DNA of 64,000 bases, taken from positions 1 through 64,000 of the forward strand of contig NZ_AORY01000002.1 of NCBI RefSeq assembly GCF_000382485.1, read 5' to 3'. The notes below the pieces were generated by a model, which was not told the DNA's origin, did not search any database, and saw only the letters and a program-made list of their open reading frames with translations. Positions 42,420 through 51,701 of this stretch are shown here, one piece after another. A program made the position numbers and the translations under genes. Source of the stretch: Sphingomonas sp. Mn802worker (GTDB lineage: Bacteria; Pseudomonadota; Alphaproteobacteria; Sphingomonadales; Sphingomonadaceae). The stretch's first letter is position 1, and every line of letters starts with the position of its first letter.

Positions 42420-44450
42420 TCAGTTCGTCGCGATCCGCAGCGTCGCCATCAAGCGCCGCCCCGGCATCACCACCTCGTCCTTGTTGAGCGCGGTGGCGAG
42501 CCGCTGGACATCGTTCGTCAGGTTCTGCCCGACGATCGCAAGCTCGACGTTGGGATGCGATGCGAACGGGCGCAGCGCCAGTTGGCCGTCGAGTGCGACG
42601 TAGCTCGGCGTCGGCGTATCGAACGCGCCGTACTTATTCTGCCGCCCGGCGTAGATCAGGTTGAACCCGGCGTCGAGCTTGTCACCCTGCCAGTTTAGCC
42701 CGCCACCGATGCGATAGGGCGGGATGCGCGGCACGTTGCTGCCGTCATCCAGCGTCGCGCGCGTGTAGTCGCCCAACAGGTTGAAGCGGTAGACGCCACG
42801 AGCGGTGCGGACCAGGTCGTAGCTCGCCTCGCCCTCCAGCCCACGGAAGTGGGCGCCCTGCTGACGGTAGTTCAATTCGCGCAGGTCGCCGGCGCCGCCG
42901 ATCGCGCAGGTGCCGTCGTCATCGCAGACGCGACCCGTCAAATCGCCGTAAATGTAGTTGTGGAACCAGCTGCTGTAGATGCTGCCGTCGAAGCGGAACC
43001 CGCCCGAGCGGACGCGCAACGTACCCTCGAGCGAATTGGCGCGCTCGATCTTCAGACTGGGATCGCCGGTCTCGTAGGTGTTCGGCCCGTCGTGCCCGCC
43101 GCGCGCGAACAATTCGGTCAGCGCGGGTGCACGCCCGGTGCTGGAAAAGGTCGCACCAAGCTTGATCGCGGGCGACACCTCGTACAGCGTGCCGATCGCG
43201 CCGCTGAGCGGGGTATAGTCGGGCGTGACGAAGGCGCCGGAACGCGGCGTACCGCTCAGGCGGACATACTCGACGCGCCCGCTTGCCTCCAGGTGCAGCC
43301 GGTCTGCCAGTTGCGTGTCGGTGAAGAGATAGCCGGCGAAGCTCTCCTGCGTCGCGGGGAACAGGTAGGAGCTATCCTCGCCGATCGCGGAAAAGTCGCG
43401 GTGCTGATACTCGAAGCCGAGCGCGGAATTATCGACGAAGCCGATCCGGTTGAGCAGCAGTTCGGCGCGCGCGTTATATTCCTTGTTGCGGAACGTGGTG
43501 TCGATCGTGCCGTCGGGCTCCTTTTCGTCGTGCGAATAATTGGCGTAGCTGCCGTCAAGGTTGAGCCGCTGGAGCAATCCGCTGCCGAGCGCGGTGGACG
43601 ACCGGGTCATCACCTTGGTCTGGCGCATGTCGATGTACGTCGTGTCGCTCGGAATGCCGTATTTGGCGTCATATTGCGTGATCGCGGCGCCGACGTGGCT
43701 GTCGTTCTTGTTGCCGAAGAAATACGATCCGCCGAGCGCCCCGCCGTAGCCGCGGAAGAACGAGTTTTGCTGCACGCCCAACGGCGTGTCATAGTCGCCC
43801 GCGTGACGGCCGAACCCATCGGCGTGGAGCGCGAGGTTGCCGACATTCGCGTCCACCAGCGCCGCGCCCTGGTACAGGTCGGACACGGTGCCGTAGGTGC
43901 CGTCGAGTTCGGCCGACAGCGGCTTGTCGGGCAGCGCCGTCGGTACGCGGTTGTTCAGGATGTTGACGACGCCGCCGATCGCCTGGCTGCCGTAACGCAG
44001 CGTGCCAGCACCCCGCACCACCTCGATGCTGCGTGCGGCGAGCGGGTCGATCGGAATGCCGTGGTCGGGGCCGATGTCGGACACGTCGGACGAACTCGTG
44101 CCGTCTTCCAGGATGCGGACGCGCGTCGCGTCCATGCCGCGGATGATCGGGCGGCTGGCGCCGGTCGCAAAGCCCGTCGCCGAGATGCCGGGCACGTGCG
44201 ACAGCGCGTCGGCAATGCTGGCGCCGCCGCGCCGCAGGATGTCCTCGGCATCGACCTTGGCGACGATCGCGGGCGTGTCGTCGCGCTCGTGCCCAATCGG
44301 CGAGGCGGTGACGATAATGTCGCGCCCGGTGTCGACCGGGGTGACCGGCCGGGTGGAGGAAGCAGGATCGGTCGAGGGCGCTTGCTGCGCGCTGGCGCAG
44401 GCGGGCAAGAGCGCGGCAAATGCCGCGCCGGTGAGCAGGAAGGATCGCAT
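42420..44450 (-). CDS. TonB-dependent outer-membrane receptor, ZnuD-like
   Basis: The product has 676 residues. The signal peptide is MRSFLLTGAAFAALLPACASAQ. The plug domain contains IADALSHVPGISATGFATGASRPIIRG, ILEDGTSSSDVSDIGPDHGIPIDPLAARSIEVVRGAGTLRYGSQAIGGVVN, close to the ZnuD zinc-receptor group. A 22-strand barrel follows, ending RRLMATLRIATN with an Asn terminus. One loop holds a Cys pair (VCDDDGTCAI). It imports a metal or metal complex, possibly zinc, using TonB energy. The small DUF2946-like gene 72 bp upstream is in line with it. Confidence 0.9.
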   Translation of the reverse strand: MRSFLLTGAAFAALLPACASAQQAPSTDPASSTRPVTPVDTGRDIIVTASPIGHERDDTPAIVAKVDAEDILRRGGASIADALSHVPGISATGFATGASRPIIRGMDATRVRILEDGTSSSDVSDIGPDHGIPIDPLAARSIEVVRGAGTLRYGSQAIGGVVNILNNRVPTALPDKPLSAELDGTYGTVSDLYQGAALVDANVGNLALHADGFGRHAGDYDTPLGVQQNSFFRGYGGALGGSYFFGNKNDSHVGAAITQYDAKYGIPSDTTYIDMRQTKVMTRSSTALGSGLLQRLNLDGSYANYSHDEKEPDGTIDTTFRNKEYNARAELLLNRIGFVDNSALGFEYQHRDFSAIGEDSSYLFPATQESFAGYLFTDTQLADRLHLEASGRVEYVRLSGTPRSGAFVTPDYTPLSGAIGTLYEVSPAIKLGATFSSTGRAPALTELFARGGHDGPNTYETGDPSLKIERANSLEGTLRVRSGGFRFDGSIYSSWFHNYIYGDLTGRVCDDDGTCAIGGAGDLRELNYRQQGAHFRGLEGEASYDLVRTARGVYRFNLLGDYTRATLDDGSNVPRIPPYRIGGGLNWQGDKLDAGFNLIYAGRQNKYGAFDTPTPSYVALDGQLALRPFASHPNVELAIVGQNLTNDVQRLATALNKDEVVMPGRRLMATLRIATN

Positions 44451-44522
44451 GATGAACTCCGAGCGTAGCGTCGCAGCGAATCCACGGCGTGCGGATCGCG
44501 GCAGGCGCGAGAGGGGATTGCG

Positions 44523-44900
44523 TCAGGTCGGAGCGGAATCGGGTGGTGCGCGGCTGCGCCAGATATGCGCGCGCGAAGACAACAGATCGTATGCGGCTGC
44601 GACCGTGATGGCCTGAGCGTCGTTCCCGCGCGGTGCGATGAGGACGGTGGCGGACGGCGGCAGATACGGCTCGAGCATCGCCGCGGCCGAACACAGCGCG
44701 CATGCGCCTTCGTCGCTGGTCGCGACATGCAGCACATCGACGCTGCTCACGACCGGCGCGCTGTGCAGCGCATGACGATGCGCGCTGAACGCGACGCCGT
44801 TGAAGATCAGCGCGCACAGCGCTGTCCACAGCAACAGCCGCACACCGGGCCTGCGGCGAATCGTCTCGGGTTGCCGCCTGGTCACCAATCCCTTCGACAC
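44523..44900 (-). CDS. DUF2946-like small membrane protein
   Basis: The product has about 125 residues (GTG start; later GTGs are possible as no clear ribosome binding site is seen). There is one N-terminal helix (LLLWTALCALIFNGVAFSAHRHA), a His-rich HRHALHSAP segment, a CALC pair (CxxC), and an ending SRAPPDSAPT. The CxxC and ARAPP-like end are characteristic of DUF2946, whose genes often precede TonB receptors for metals. A metal-related role fits the ZnuD-like receptor downstream. Confidence 0.7.
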   Translation of the reverse strand: MSKGLVTRRQPETIRRRPGVRLLLWTALCALIFNGVAFSAHRHALHSAPVVSSVDVLHVATSDEGACALCSAAAMLEPYLPPSATVLIAPRGNDAQAITVAAAYDLLSSRAHIWRSRAPPDSAPT

Positions 44901-45076
44901 GGGATGGGCTGTCCCGAAGCTGGCGGCTTCATGATATAATGTTCATTTGACAAGGCGGCGTGTGCTGATCGAGTGCGCGTTCTCTGCCCAACCGCAATGT
45001 CGCGCGCGCTTCTGTTCGGCGCCTGTGGCAGATACTTAAGCCTGAACCGCTACGTCGCACCAAGGATCATTCACCC

Positions 45077-45751
45077 GTGAAACTGCTGCTGGTAGAGGAC
45101 GACAGCGACTATGCCGCCACGCTGTCGCGCGCGCTTGAGGCGATGGGCCATGACGTCGTGGTCGCGCGCGACGGCGTCGCGGCGATCGAGTTCAACGATC
45201 GCGACCAGTTCGATGCGATCATCCTCGACCGCATGCTGCCGCAGATGGACGGCACGACCCTGGTCGAGCGCCTGCGCGAACGAGGCCAGACGCTGCCGGT
45301 GCTGATGCTCTCCGCGCTCGGCCAGTCGATCGACAAGGTCGACGGGCTGAAGGCGGGCGCGGACGATTACGTCGTGAAACCAACCTCCGTAGGCGAGATC
45401 GACGCGCGGCTTCATGCGCTGGTGCGCGCGCGCGGCTGGAAGGGCGAGGGCGCGACCACGCTCCGCGCCGGCGCGATCCTCGTCAATCCGGGCAAGCACC
45501 GCGCCTGGTACGGCGACGACGCACTCGATCTGTCGAACCTGGAATTCAAGCTGCTGGCCGAATTGACGCGCCACGCGGGCAGCTTCGTCACGCGAACTAT
45601 GCTGCTCGAACGCGTCTGGGGCTATGATTTCGAGCCGGCGACCAACATCATCGAGGTGCAGATCCGTGCACTGCGGCGCAAGCTGACCGCGAGCGGATCG
45701 CCCGATCCGATCGTGACCAAACGCGGTGTGGGCTACATGCTGGAAGCGTGA
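45077..45751 (+). CDS. OmpR-family response regulator (second system)
   Basis: The product has 224 residues (GTG start). The receiver has D8, D9, phospho-acceptor D51, S79 and K101; the residue after KP is Thr rather than the usual Phe (VVKPTSV). The DNA-binding domain ends RALRRKLTASGSPDPIVTKRGVGYMLEA, with the wing typical of CopR/PcoR-like regulators. It is divergent from the DUF2946/ZnuD-like genes across 176 bp and followed two bases later by its kinase. Metal or envelope control of the flanking TonB receptors is plausible. Confidence 0.94.
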   Translation: MKLLLVEDDSDYAATLSRALEAMGHDVVVARDGVAAIEFNDRDQFDAIILDRMLPQMDGTTLVERLRERGQTLPVLMLSALGQSIDKVDGLKAGADDYVVKPTSVGEIDARLHALVRARGWKGEGATTLRAGAILVNPGKHRAWYGDDALDLSNLEFKLLAELTRHAGSFVTRTMLLERVWGYDFEPATNIIEVQIRALRRKLTASGSPDPIVTKRGVGYMLEA

Positions 45752-45752
45752 G

Positions 45753-47168
45753 ATGACCTCGCTCCGGTCGCTGCTGCTGGCGTTTCTGGCGCTGTTCGCC
45801 GCCGCGACCGTGCTGACGGGCTATGCGACGTTCAGCGCCTCACATGCGGCGATCTCGCGGCTGGTCGATGCGCGGATCGACCTTGTAGCCGATGCCGTGC
45901 TGACCGATGTGGCATCCGGCGACGCGCGCGCGATCCTGGCGCGGATCGACCGGTTCTCCGGGCGCCGCGACACCGGCGACATCGGGTTCGAGCTCGAGGA
46001 CGCCCGCGGACGGCGGCTGGGCGGCAACGTAGTGCTCGCACGCGCGGTCGCACCCGGCTTTTCAAGCGTGTCGAGCCGTGATGGGATCGCGGGACTGACC
46101 GCCGGCCGCGCCCAGTCGCGCGACGCCGGAAGCGGCCTGCGCCTCATCACCATCGCCGAAACCGAACCTGTCGACGGCTATGCCTTCGTTCGCGCGCGCA
46201 ATTACGTCATTGGTTTCGGCGCAATCCTGCTGATCGTACTGGCGGGCACCGCGACCTTCACGCTGATCGTGCGCCGCCGCATCGACGAGGTGCGTAGCAC
46301 CGCCGCGGCGATCATCGACGGCGACCTGCGCCACCGGCTGAGTGTGCCCGCGCACGGCGGCGCGTTTGCGGCGCAGGCGGAGACGTTCAATCGCATGCTC
46401 GATCGGATCGCCGCTTTGATGGACGGTATCCGCCAGATCAGCAACGAAGTCGCGCATGACCTGCGCGCACCGCTCGCGCGGCTGCATGGCCGTCTGGCGC
46501 TCGCGATCGACGCCGACACGCCCGAGGCGGCGCGGCGCGAGGTCGAGCAGGCGCTGGCGCAGTGCGTCGACATGCAGGCGACCTTTTCCGCGATCCTGCG
46601 CATCGCCGAAATCGAGGGCGGCAACCGCCGTGCCGGCTTCATGCCGTTCGACCTCACAGGCCTGGTGGACGAGATCGCCGACACGATGCGCGACGCGGCA
46701 CACGACCGGCACCATCACCTGCTGGTTGCAAGCGCGCATGCGGTCGAGATTACCGGCGACCGCGCGCTGATCGCGCAGGCGTTGCTCAACCTGGTCGAGA
46801 ACGCGCTCGACCATACGCCACCCGGTTCGACGGTCACGATCGCGCTCGACCGCGACGATGCGCATGTCATTCTGCGCGTGACCGACAACGGGCCAGGCAT
46901 CGCCGCCGCCGACCGGGCGCAGGCGTTGCGCCGCTTTGGTCGGCTCGATCCCAGCCGGCACCGTCCGGGACATGGGCTGGGATTGCCGCTGGTCGACGCG
47001 ATCGCGCAACTGCACGGCGGCTCGCTGACGCTCGATGACGCGGCAGCGCGTGCCGGCGCCGTATCGGGGCTGATCGCGACGATCAGCCTGCCGATGCGAA
47101 CACCGGAGGATCAGAAGTTGACGCTCGCCTCGACGCCGATCGTGCGTGGCGTGTTGAAGTTGCCGTAA
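45753..47168 (+). CDS. Sensor histidine kinase (second system)
   Basis: The product has 471 residues, beginning at MTSLRSLLLAFLALFA two bases after the regulator's stop. There are two membrane helices (about 5-25 and 150-175) enclosing a periplasmic sensor, then a HAMP domain. H235 lies in ISNEVAHDLRAPLARL. The ATPase has N-box LLNLVENALDHT, TDNGPGIAAADR and PGHGLGLPLVDAIA. The last roughly 20 residues (after SLPMRTPED) lie on DNA that also encodes, on the other strand, the C-terminus of the TonB receptor at 47111. That tail is beyond the normal kinase end. Confidence 0.93.
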   Translation: MTSLRSLLLAFLALFAAATVLTGYATFSASHAAISRLVDARIDLVADAVLTDVASGDARAILARIDRFSGRRDTGDIGFELEDARGRRLGGNVVLARAVAPGFSSVSSRDGIAGLTAGRAQSRDAGSGLRLITIAETEPVDGYAFVRARNYVIGFGAILLIVLAGTATFTLIVRRRIDEVRSTAAAIIDGDLRHRLSVPAHGGAFAAQAETFNRMLDRIAALMDGIRQISNEVAHDLRAPLARLHGRLALAIDADTPEAARREVEQALAQCVDMQATFSAILRIAEIEGGNRRAGFMPFDLTGLVDEIADTMRDAAHDRHHHLLVASAHAVEITGDRALIAQALLNLVENALDHTPPGSTVTIALDRDDAHVILRVTDNGPGIAAADRAQALRRFGRLDPSRHRPGHGLGLPLVDAIAQLHGGSLTLDDAAARAGAVSGLIATISLPMRTPEDQKLTLASTPIVRGVLKLP

Positions 47169-49684
47169 TCGCCCAGCACGTTGCTGATGCTGCCGCTGGT
47201 CACGTTGGTGGTCGGCGCGCCCGGTAGGCTGTTCGACGGATCGCGGCGATAGACATATTGCTCGTCGAACAGGTTGCGTGCCCAGACCGCGACCGTCAGC
47301 TTCTGCGCGCCCGCGCCCAGCGGAATGTCGCCAAGCGCGACGCGACCGTTGAAGATCAGCGACGCATCCGCCTTGGTCGCGAACTGGTCGAACGTCTGTG
47401 TCGCCTGCGCGTAATTGCCGTCGAGGTGGAAGGTCAGGCGATTGCCCGCGCCGACCGGAACCGCGTAATCGATCGCGCCGCTCGCCGCGTTGCGCGGCGT
47501 GAAGACGATAAAGAATTGCTGCGGCACGGTCGTCGACGTGGTGACGCCGTTGGTCGTCACCGAATTGACGATATTGACCTTCGGGATGCGCGTGTAGGTG
47601 TAGGCGTAGGAGGCGTTGAGCGTCAGCCCTTCGACCGGGTTGACCGTCAGGTCGGCCTCAAGACCGCGGATGCGCGTCGTGCCCGGCGCGTTGATCGTGA
47701 CGAGGTTGTTGAAGCTGCCCGTCGCGGTCACCTGGATCGAGCTGATGTCGACCTGGCTGTCGTCGCGGTCCATGATGTATCCCGCCAGGTTCAGGCGCAC
47801 GCGGCGATCGAACAGGTCGGACTTCATGCCCACCTCGTACGAACGCACGTCCTCCGGCCCGAAGGCCTGATAGTTGGACGTGCGCGAACTCGCCCCACCG
47901 GCACGGTAGCCGGTCGCGTATTTGGCGTAGAAATGCAGGTCGCGGGTCGCATCATAGGCGACGGTAACCATCGGATTGAAGCGGTCCCACGATTCGTCGA
48001 GCGGCCGGTAGCCATTGCGCGCGACGATGCTCGCATTCGCCGGATTGTCGTAGTTGATGTTGCGCGAGAAGTGCAGCACGCCTTCTTTCTTGTCGTGGGT
48101 GTAGCGTCCGCCCGCGGTTACGTGGATCGCATCGGTCGCGTTCCACGTCACCTGGCCATAGGCCGCATAGCTCTTCGAGTGGACCTCCGATGCGCGGTCG
48201 ATCTGGCGGCAGCCGAGCTGCCAGCCCGCTGGCGACGCGGCACTGCCGCCGCCGATGCAGGGATCGAGCGTGGTGACGGTGCCGGTCGCCTGATTATACT
48301 GCTGCGAATTGGGAGTCGCGGCGTCGTCGCTGACGTGTTCGTTGAAGTAATAGAGGCCGGCGACGAAGTCGAACGCGCTGACCGTGCCGACCGCCTGGAA
48401 CTCCTGGCTGAACTGGCGCTGGCGCAGGTCGGCGAGGCTATAGCGGCTGAAGTTGCAGGTCGCGCTGGTGCAGTTGAGCAGCGGCACGCGGTGTGCGCCG
48501 CCTGAATTGTCCCATTGCGTCACGTCGACCCCGCGCCATGCGGTAAGCGAGCGGAGTTCGATGTCGGGCGTCGCCTTGTACTTCAACACGTTGGTGAAAC
48601 CGTGCGTCTCGTCGACGCTCGGCTGCTGGACGACGCCGATGTCGGCGCGGCGCATCCGCGAATTGCCGTTCACTTGTACCACCGGCAGGATCGGCCGGAC
48701 CGCGCCGGTCAGCGTGGTGTAGGCGGTGCCGGGCAGCACGCAGCGCGGCGACGCCGATTGCGCGCCGGGCGCGCAGGCGTTCGGATTGGCGTTCAACAGC
48801 TGGCTGTAGAAGGGCGAGTTCTTGTCCTGCCCGTAGTCGTAGGAGAAATCGTCGGTCAGCCCCTGGATCGGTTGCCAGCGCACCGCGCCGCGCGCCGCGA
48901 CACGGTCGTAATAGCCCCAGCCGACCTGGCCTGGCAGCGGATTGCTCGTCACCGCACCCTGATACTGCTTCACGGCGTCCAGCTTGACGCTGAAATTGGC
49001 ATATTCGGGCAGGTCAAGGTGGACGTCGCCGTTATAGCCGCCCAGGTTGGCGACACCGACGCGCACACGCCCGCCGAACTCGCCCGACGGCGCGCGCGTC
49101 ACGATGCTGAGCGCGCCGCCCTCGGTGTTGCGGCCGAACAGCGTGCCTTGCGGCCCCTTCAGCACCTCGATCCGCTCGACGTCGAACAAAGCGGCGTTCA
49201 AGCCGTGCTGTCGCCCGAGGTAGATGCCGTCGACGTAGATGCCGACGCCCTGCTCGCGCGCGGGCTGGTTGGCGTCGAGCGGCACGATGCCGCGGATGCC
49301 GATCGTCAGCGCGCTCTGCCGCGCCTCGAACGTCGCGACACGCAGGGACGGCACCGCGCCGTCCGCCAGGTCGTACAGGCTCTGGACGTGGCGGTCCTGC
49401 AGCGCCTGCGTGTTGAGCACGTTGATCGCGACGGGGGTCGATTGCAGGTTGGTCTCACGCCGCGTCGCGGTGACGACGATGTCGGCCAGCCCGCCCGCGG
49501 GTGCCGCGGCCGCGCTATCAGCCGCAGCGGGCACCTGCGCCGCCGGCTCTGCCACGGGCGCAGACTCTGCGGAGGTCGCGGTGGCAGGCGCTGAGGTCAC
49601 AGGCGCCGCCTGCGCGGCGACGGGCACCATGACCGCCGCAACACTGCCAAGCAGGTGCAACCGAGCGCGCGAGATGTTCAACAC
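47111..49684 (-). CDS. TonB-dependent receptor (sphingomonad type)
   Basis: The product has 857 residues (GTG at 49682-49684 with AAGGGG upstream). After the signal peptide (to AAQAA) comes an Ala/Pro-rich spacer. The plug begins LADIVVTATRRETNLQSTPVAINVL and continues GVGIYVDGIYLGRQHGLNAALFDVERIEVLKGPQGTLFGRNTEGGALSI. The barrel ends RTIGVEASVNF with a terminal Phe, as the assembly machinery requires. The substrate is unknown; such receptors import siderophores or plant-derived compounds. Its 3' end overlaps that of the convergent kinase gene by 58 bp. Confidence 0.93.
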   Translation of the reverse strand: MLNISRARLHLLGSVAAVMVPVAAQAAPVTSAPATATSAESAPVAEPAAQVPAAADSAAAAPAGGLADIVVTATRRETNLQSTPVAINVLNTQALQDRHVQSLYDLADGAVPSLRVATFEARQSALTIGIRGIVPLDANQPAREQGVGIYVDGIYLGRQHGLNAALFDVERIEVLKGPQGTLFGRNTEGGALSIVTRAPSGEFGGRVRVGVANLGGYNGDVHLDLPEYANFSVKLDAVKQYQGAVTSNPLPGQVGWGYYDRVAARGAVRWQPIQGLTDDFSYDYGQDKNSPFYSQLLNANPNACAPGAQSASPRCVLPGTAYTTLTGAVRPILPVVQVNGNSRMRRADIGVVQQPSVDETHGFTNVLKYKATPDIELRSLTAWRGVDVTQWDNSGGAHRVPLLNCTSATCNFSRYSLADLRQRQFSQEFQAVGTVSAFDFVAGLYYFNEHVSDDAATPNSQQYNQATGTVTTLDPCIGGGSAASPAGWQLGCRQIDRASEVHSKSYAAYGQVTWNATDAIHVTAGGRYTHDKKEGVLHFSRNINYDNPANASIVARNGYRPLDESWDRFNPMVTVAYDATRDLHFYAKYATGYRAGGASSRTSNYQAFGPEDVRSYEVGMKSDLFDRRVRLNLAGYIMDRDDSQVDISSIQVTATGSFNNLVTINAPGTTRIRGLEADLTVNPVEGLTLNASYAYTYTRIPKVNIVNSVTTNGVTTSTTVPQQFFIVFTPRNAASGAIDYAVPVGAGNRLTFHLDGNYAQATQTFDQFATKADASLIFNGRVALGDIPLGAGAQKLTVAVWARNLFDEQYVYRRDPSNSLPGAPTTNVTSGSISNVLGDYGNFNTPRTIGVEASVNF

Positions 49685-49890
49685 TTGTTATCCCCTTGTT
49701 GGGCCATGGCCTTGCGTGGGGCGATAAGGGGCCTTGAATACTTTGGGATGACAGTGCGCTTACGGATGAGTTCTTTGTTTCCTCATCTTGAGCTCATCCA
49801 TGCTCCCGAAACTTTCGCATTGGTCGTTGTAGTACACGCACGCGGAACTTGCCACTTGAGCCCGCGCGCGGCAGCGCCGATAGCAGCCGG

Positions 49891-49998
49891 GTGGCGAATG
49901 ATCCCAAGGTTCACCGCGCGATCCAGATCGTGCTGGTGCTGCTGTTCGTGGCGGTGTTCGGCATGATCGCGCTCGCCAGCGCTTTGTTGCGCGGCTGA
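49891..49998 (+). CDS. Possible 35-residue single-pass membrane protein
   Basis: A GTG-initiated frame encodes MANDPKVHRAIQIVLVLLFV followed by more hydrophobic residues and ends LLRG. A short polar start, one clean transmembrane helix and a positive end resemble small membrane proteins common in sphingomonads. Codon third positions are G/C-rich. The ribosome binding site is weak. It lies upstream of prfC and is followed by a hairpin at 50020-50040. Confidence 0.42.
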   Translation: MANDPKVHRAIQIVLVLLFVAVFGMIALASALLRG

Positions 49999-50019
49999 GC
50001 GCCCGCCGCGCGCCCGACG

Positions 50020-50040
50020 CGCCGGCTGTTCGCGCCGGCG
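50020..50040. terminator. Hairpin upstream of prfC
   Basis: CGCCGGC (50020-50026) and GCCGGCG (50034-50040) form a perfect 7-bp stem with a 7-base loop. No T-run follows. It may end transcription from the small gene at 49891 or lie in the prfC leader. Confidence 0.35.
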
Positions 50041-50121
50041 ACAGGCTGCTATGCGCGCGCTCAACACCGCAGATGGCCGGCATCGTTCGCGATCGATCGC
50101 CGCCTTTTCTTCAGGACCATC

Positions 50122-51660
50122 ATGACCTCCCCCCGCCGCACTTTTGCGATTATTTCCCACCCCGACGCGGGCAAGACGACCTTAACCGAGAAGCTGCTCG
50201 TGGCCGGCGGCGCGATCCACCTGGCGGGCGAGGTCAAGGCGCGCGGCGCGAACCGGCGCGCGCGCTCCGACTGGATGAAGATCGAGCAGCAGCGTGGCAT
50301 CTCGGTCACCTCCTCGGTGATGACGTTTGAGCGCGCCTTTGATGATCTGGGGGTCATCACCTTCAACCTGCTCGACACGCCGGGACACGAGGACTTCTCC
50401 GAAGACACCTATCGCACGCTGACCGCGGTCGACTCCGCGGTGATGGTAATTGACGCCGCGCGCGGCATCGAGGCTCAGACGCGCAAGCTGTTCGAGGTTT
50501 GCCGGCTGCGTAGCGTGCCGATCATCACTTTCGTCAACAAGGTCGACCGCGAAGGCCGGCCGGTGTTCGAGCTGCTCGACGAGATCGCCGACATGCTGGC
50601 GCTCGACGTCGCGCCGATGAGCTGGCCGATCGGCATGGGCGGCGAGTTCGAGGGCGTGCTCGATCTGGAGACGGGCGGGGTCAGCCGGCCCGAGGGCGAC
50701 AGCCGCAATTTCCAGGGCAAGGTCGACACCGACGTGACGCTGCCCGAGCGGTTCGCGGAGGAAGTCGAACTGGCGCAGGCCGGTTATGCGGAGTTCGATG
50801 CCGAGGCGTACCGCAACGGTGACCTGACCCCGGTCTATTTCGGATCGGCGCTGAAGGACTTCGGTGTCGCCGAGCTGATCGACGCGCTTGCACGCCATGC
50901 GCCCGCCCCGCGTCCGCAGCCGGCCGAACCCGCGCCGATCGCACCGGAGGCAGATGAAGTGACCGGGTTCGTATTCAAGGTGCAGGCCAACATGGACCCG
51001 AACCACCGTGACCGCATCGCGTTCATGCGGCTGTGCTCGGGCACGTTCAAGCGCGGCATGAAGCTGACGCCGACCGGGCACGGCAAGCCGATCGCGGTGC
51101 ATTCGCCGATCCTGTTCTTCGCGCAGAACCGCGAGGTCGCGGACGAGGCGTTTCCGGGCGACATCATCGGCATCCCCAATCACGGCACGCTGCGCGTCGG
51201 CGATACCTTGTCCGAGCGCGCGGACATTCGTTTCACCGGGCTTCCCAATTTCGCGCCCGAGATCCTGCGCCGTGTGGCGCTGAAAGATCCGACCAAGACC
51301 AAGCAGCTGCGCAAGGCGCTGGACGACATGGCCGAGGAAGGCGTGACGCAGGTCTTCTATCCCGAAATCGGATCGAACTGGATCGTCGGTGTCGTCGGGC
51401 AATTGCAGCTCGAGGTGCTGATCAGTCGGCTGGAGGCCGAGTACAAGGTCGCCGCCGGACTGGAGCCCGCGCCGTTCGACACCGCGCGCTGGGTGACGGG
51501 CGACGCGGGGGACCTGAAAGCGTTCGCCGACCTCAATCGCGGCGCGATGGCGAAGGACCGCGACGGCAATCCGGTGTTCCTGGCGAAAAGCGCTTGGGAA
51601 ATCGGCTACGTCGCCGATCGTTATCCCAAGGTCCGCTTTAACGCGACGCGCGAGCGGTAG
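50122..51660 (+). CDS. prfC: Peptide chain release factor 3
   Basis: The product has 512 residues. It is a translational GTPase: G1 HPDAGKTTLTEKLL, G2 region RGISVTSSVM, G3 DTPGHEDFSEDTYR, G4 NKVDREG. The RF3-specific context is the AGEVKARGANRRARSDWMKIEQQ stretch and C-terminal domains with PEILRRVALKDPTKTKQLRKALDDMAEEGVTQVF. It recycles RF1/RF2 from ribosomes after termination. Length matches the family. It is apparently a single transcription unit. Confidence 0.96.
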   Translation: MTSPRRTFAIISHPDAGKTTLTEKLLVAGGAIHLAGEVKARGANRRARSDWMKIEQQRGISVTSSVMTFERAFDDLGVITFNLLDTPGHEDFSEDTYRTLTAVDSAVMVIDAARGIEAQTRKLFEVCRLRSVPIITFVNKVDREGRPVFELLDEIADMLALDVAPMSWPIGMGGEFEGVLDLETGGVSRPEGDSRNFQGKVDTDVTLPERFAEEVELAQAGYAEFDAEAYRNGDLTPVYFGSALKDFGVAELIDALARHAPAPRPQPAEPAPIAPEADEVTGFVFKVQANMDPNHRDRIAFMRLCSGTFKRGMKLTPTGHGKPIAVHSPILFFAQNREVADEAFPGDIIGIPNHGTLRVGDTLSERADIRFTGLPNFAPEILRRVALKDPTKTKQLRKALDDMAEEGVTQVFYPEIGSNWIVGVVGQLQLEVLISRLEAEYKVAAGLEPAPFDTARWVTGDAGDLKAFADLNRGAMAKDRDGNPVFLAKSAWEIGYVADRYPKVRFNATRER

Positions 51661-51701
51661 ACGCCACTGGTGCTCGCCCGGCGGGCGTGTAGCATGGCGC
51701 C

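Larger units (their letters stand above)
49685..50121. other. 437-bp gap between TonB receptor and prfC
   Basis: The left half (49740-49860) is lower in GC than its surroundings and contains the receptor's upstream region. The right half holds a possible 35-residue membrane protein gene (49891-49998) and a strong hairpin (50020-50040), listed separately. I see no RNA gene or repeat here. Confidence 0.6.

Noticed and set aside
42849..44468. A 539-codon plus-strand frame opposite the ZnuD-like receptor
   Set aside because: Same GC-driven effect; no recognisable motif and no ribosome binding site, whereas the minus strand has a complete receptor.
44931..44950. Firm Zur operator
   Set aside because: It shares A/T-rich words with Zur boxes but is not a good inverted repeat, so it is mentioned only as a possibility.
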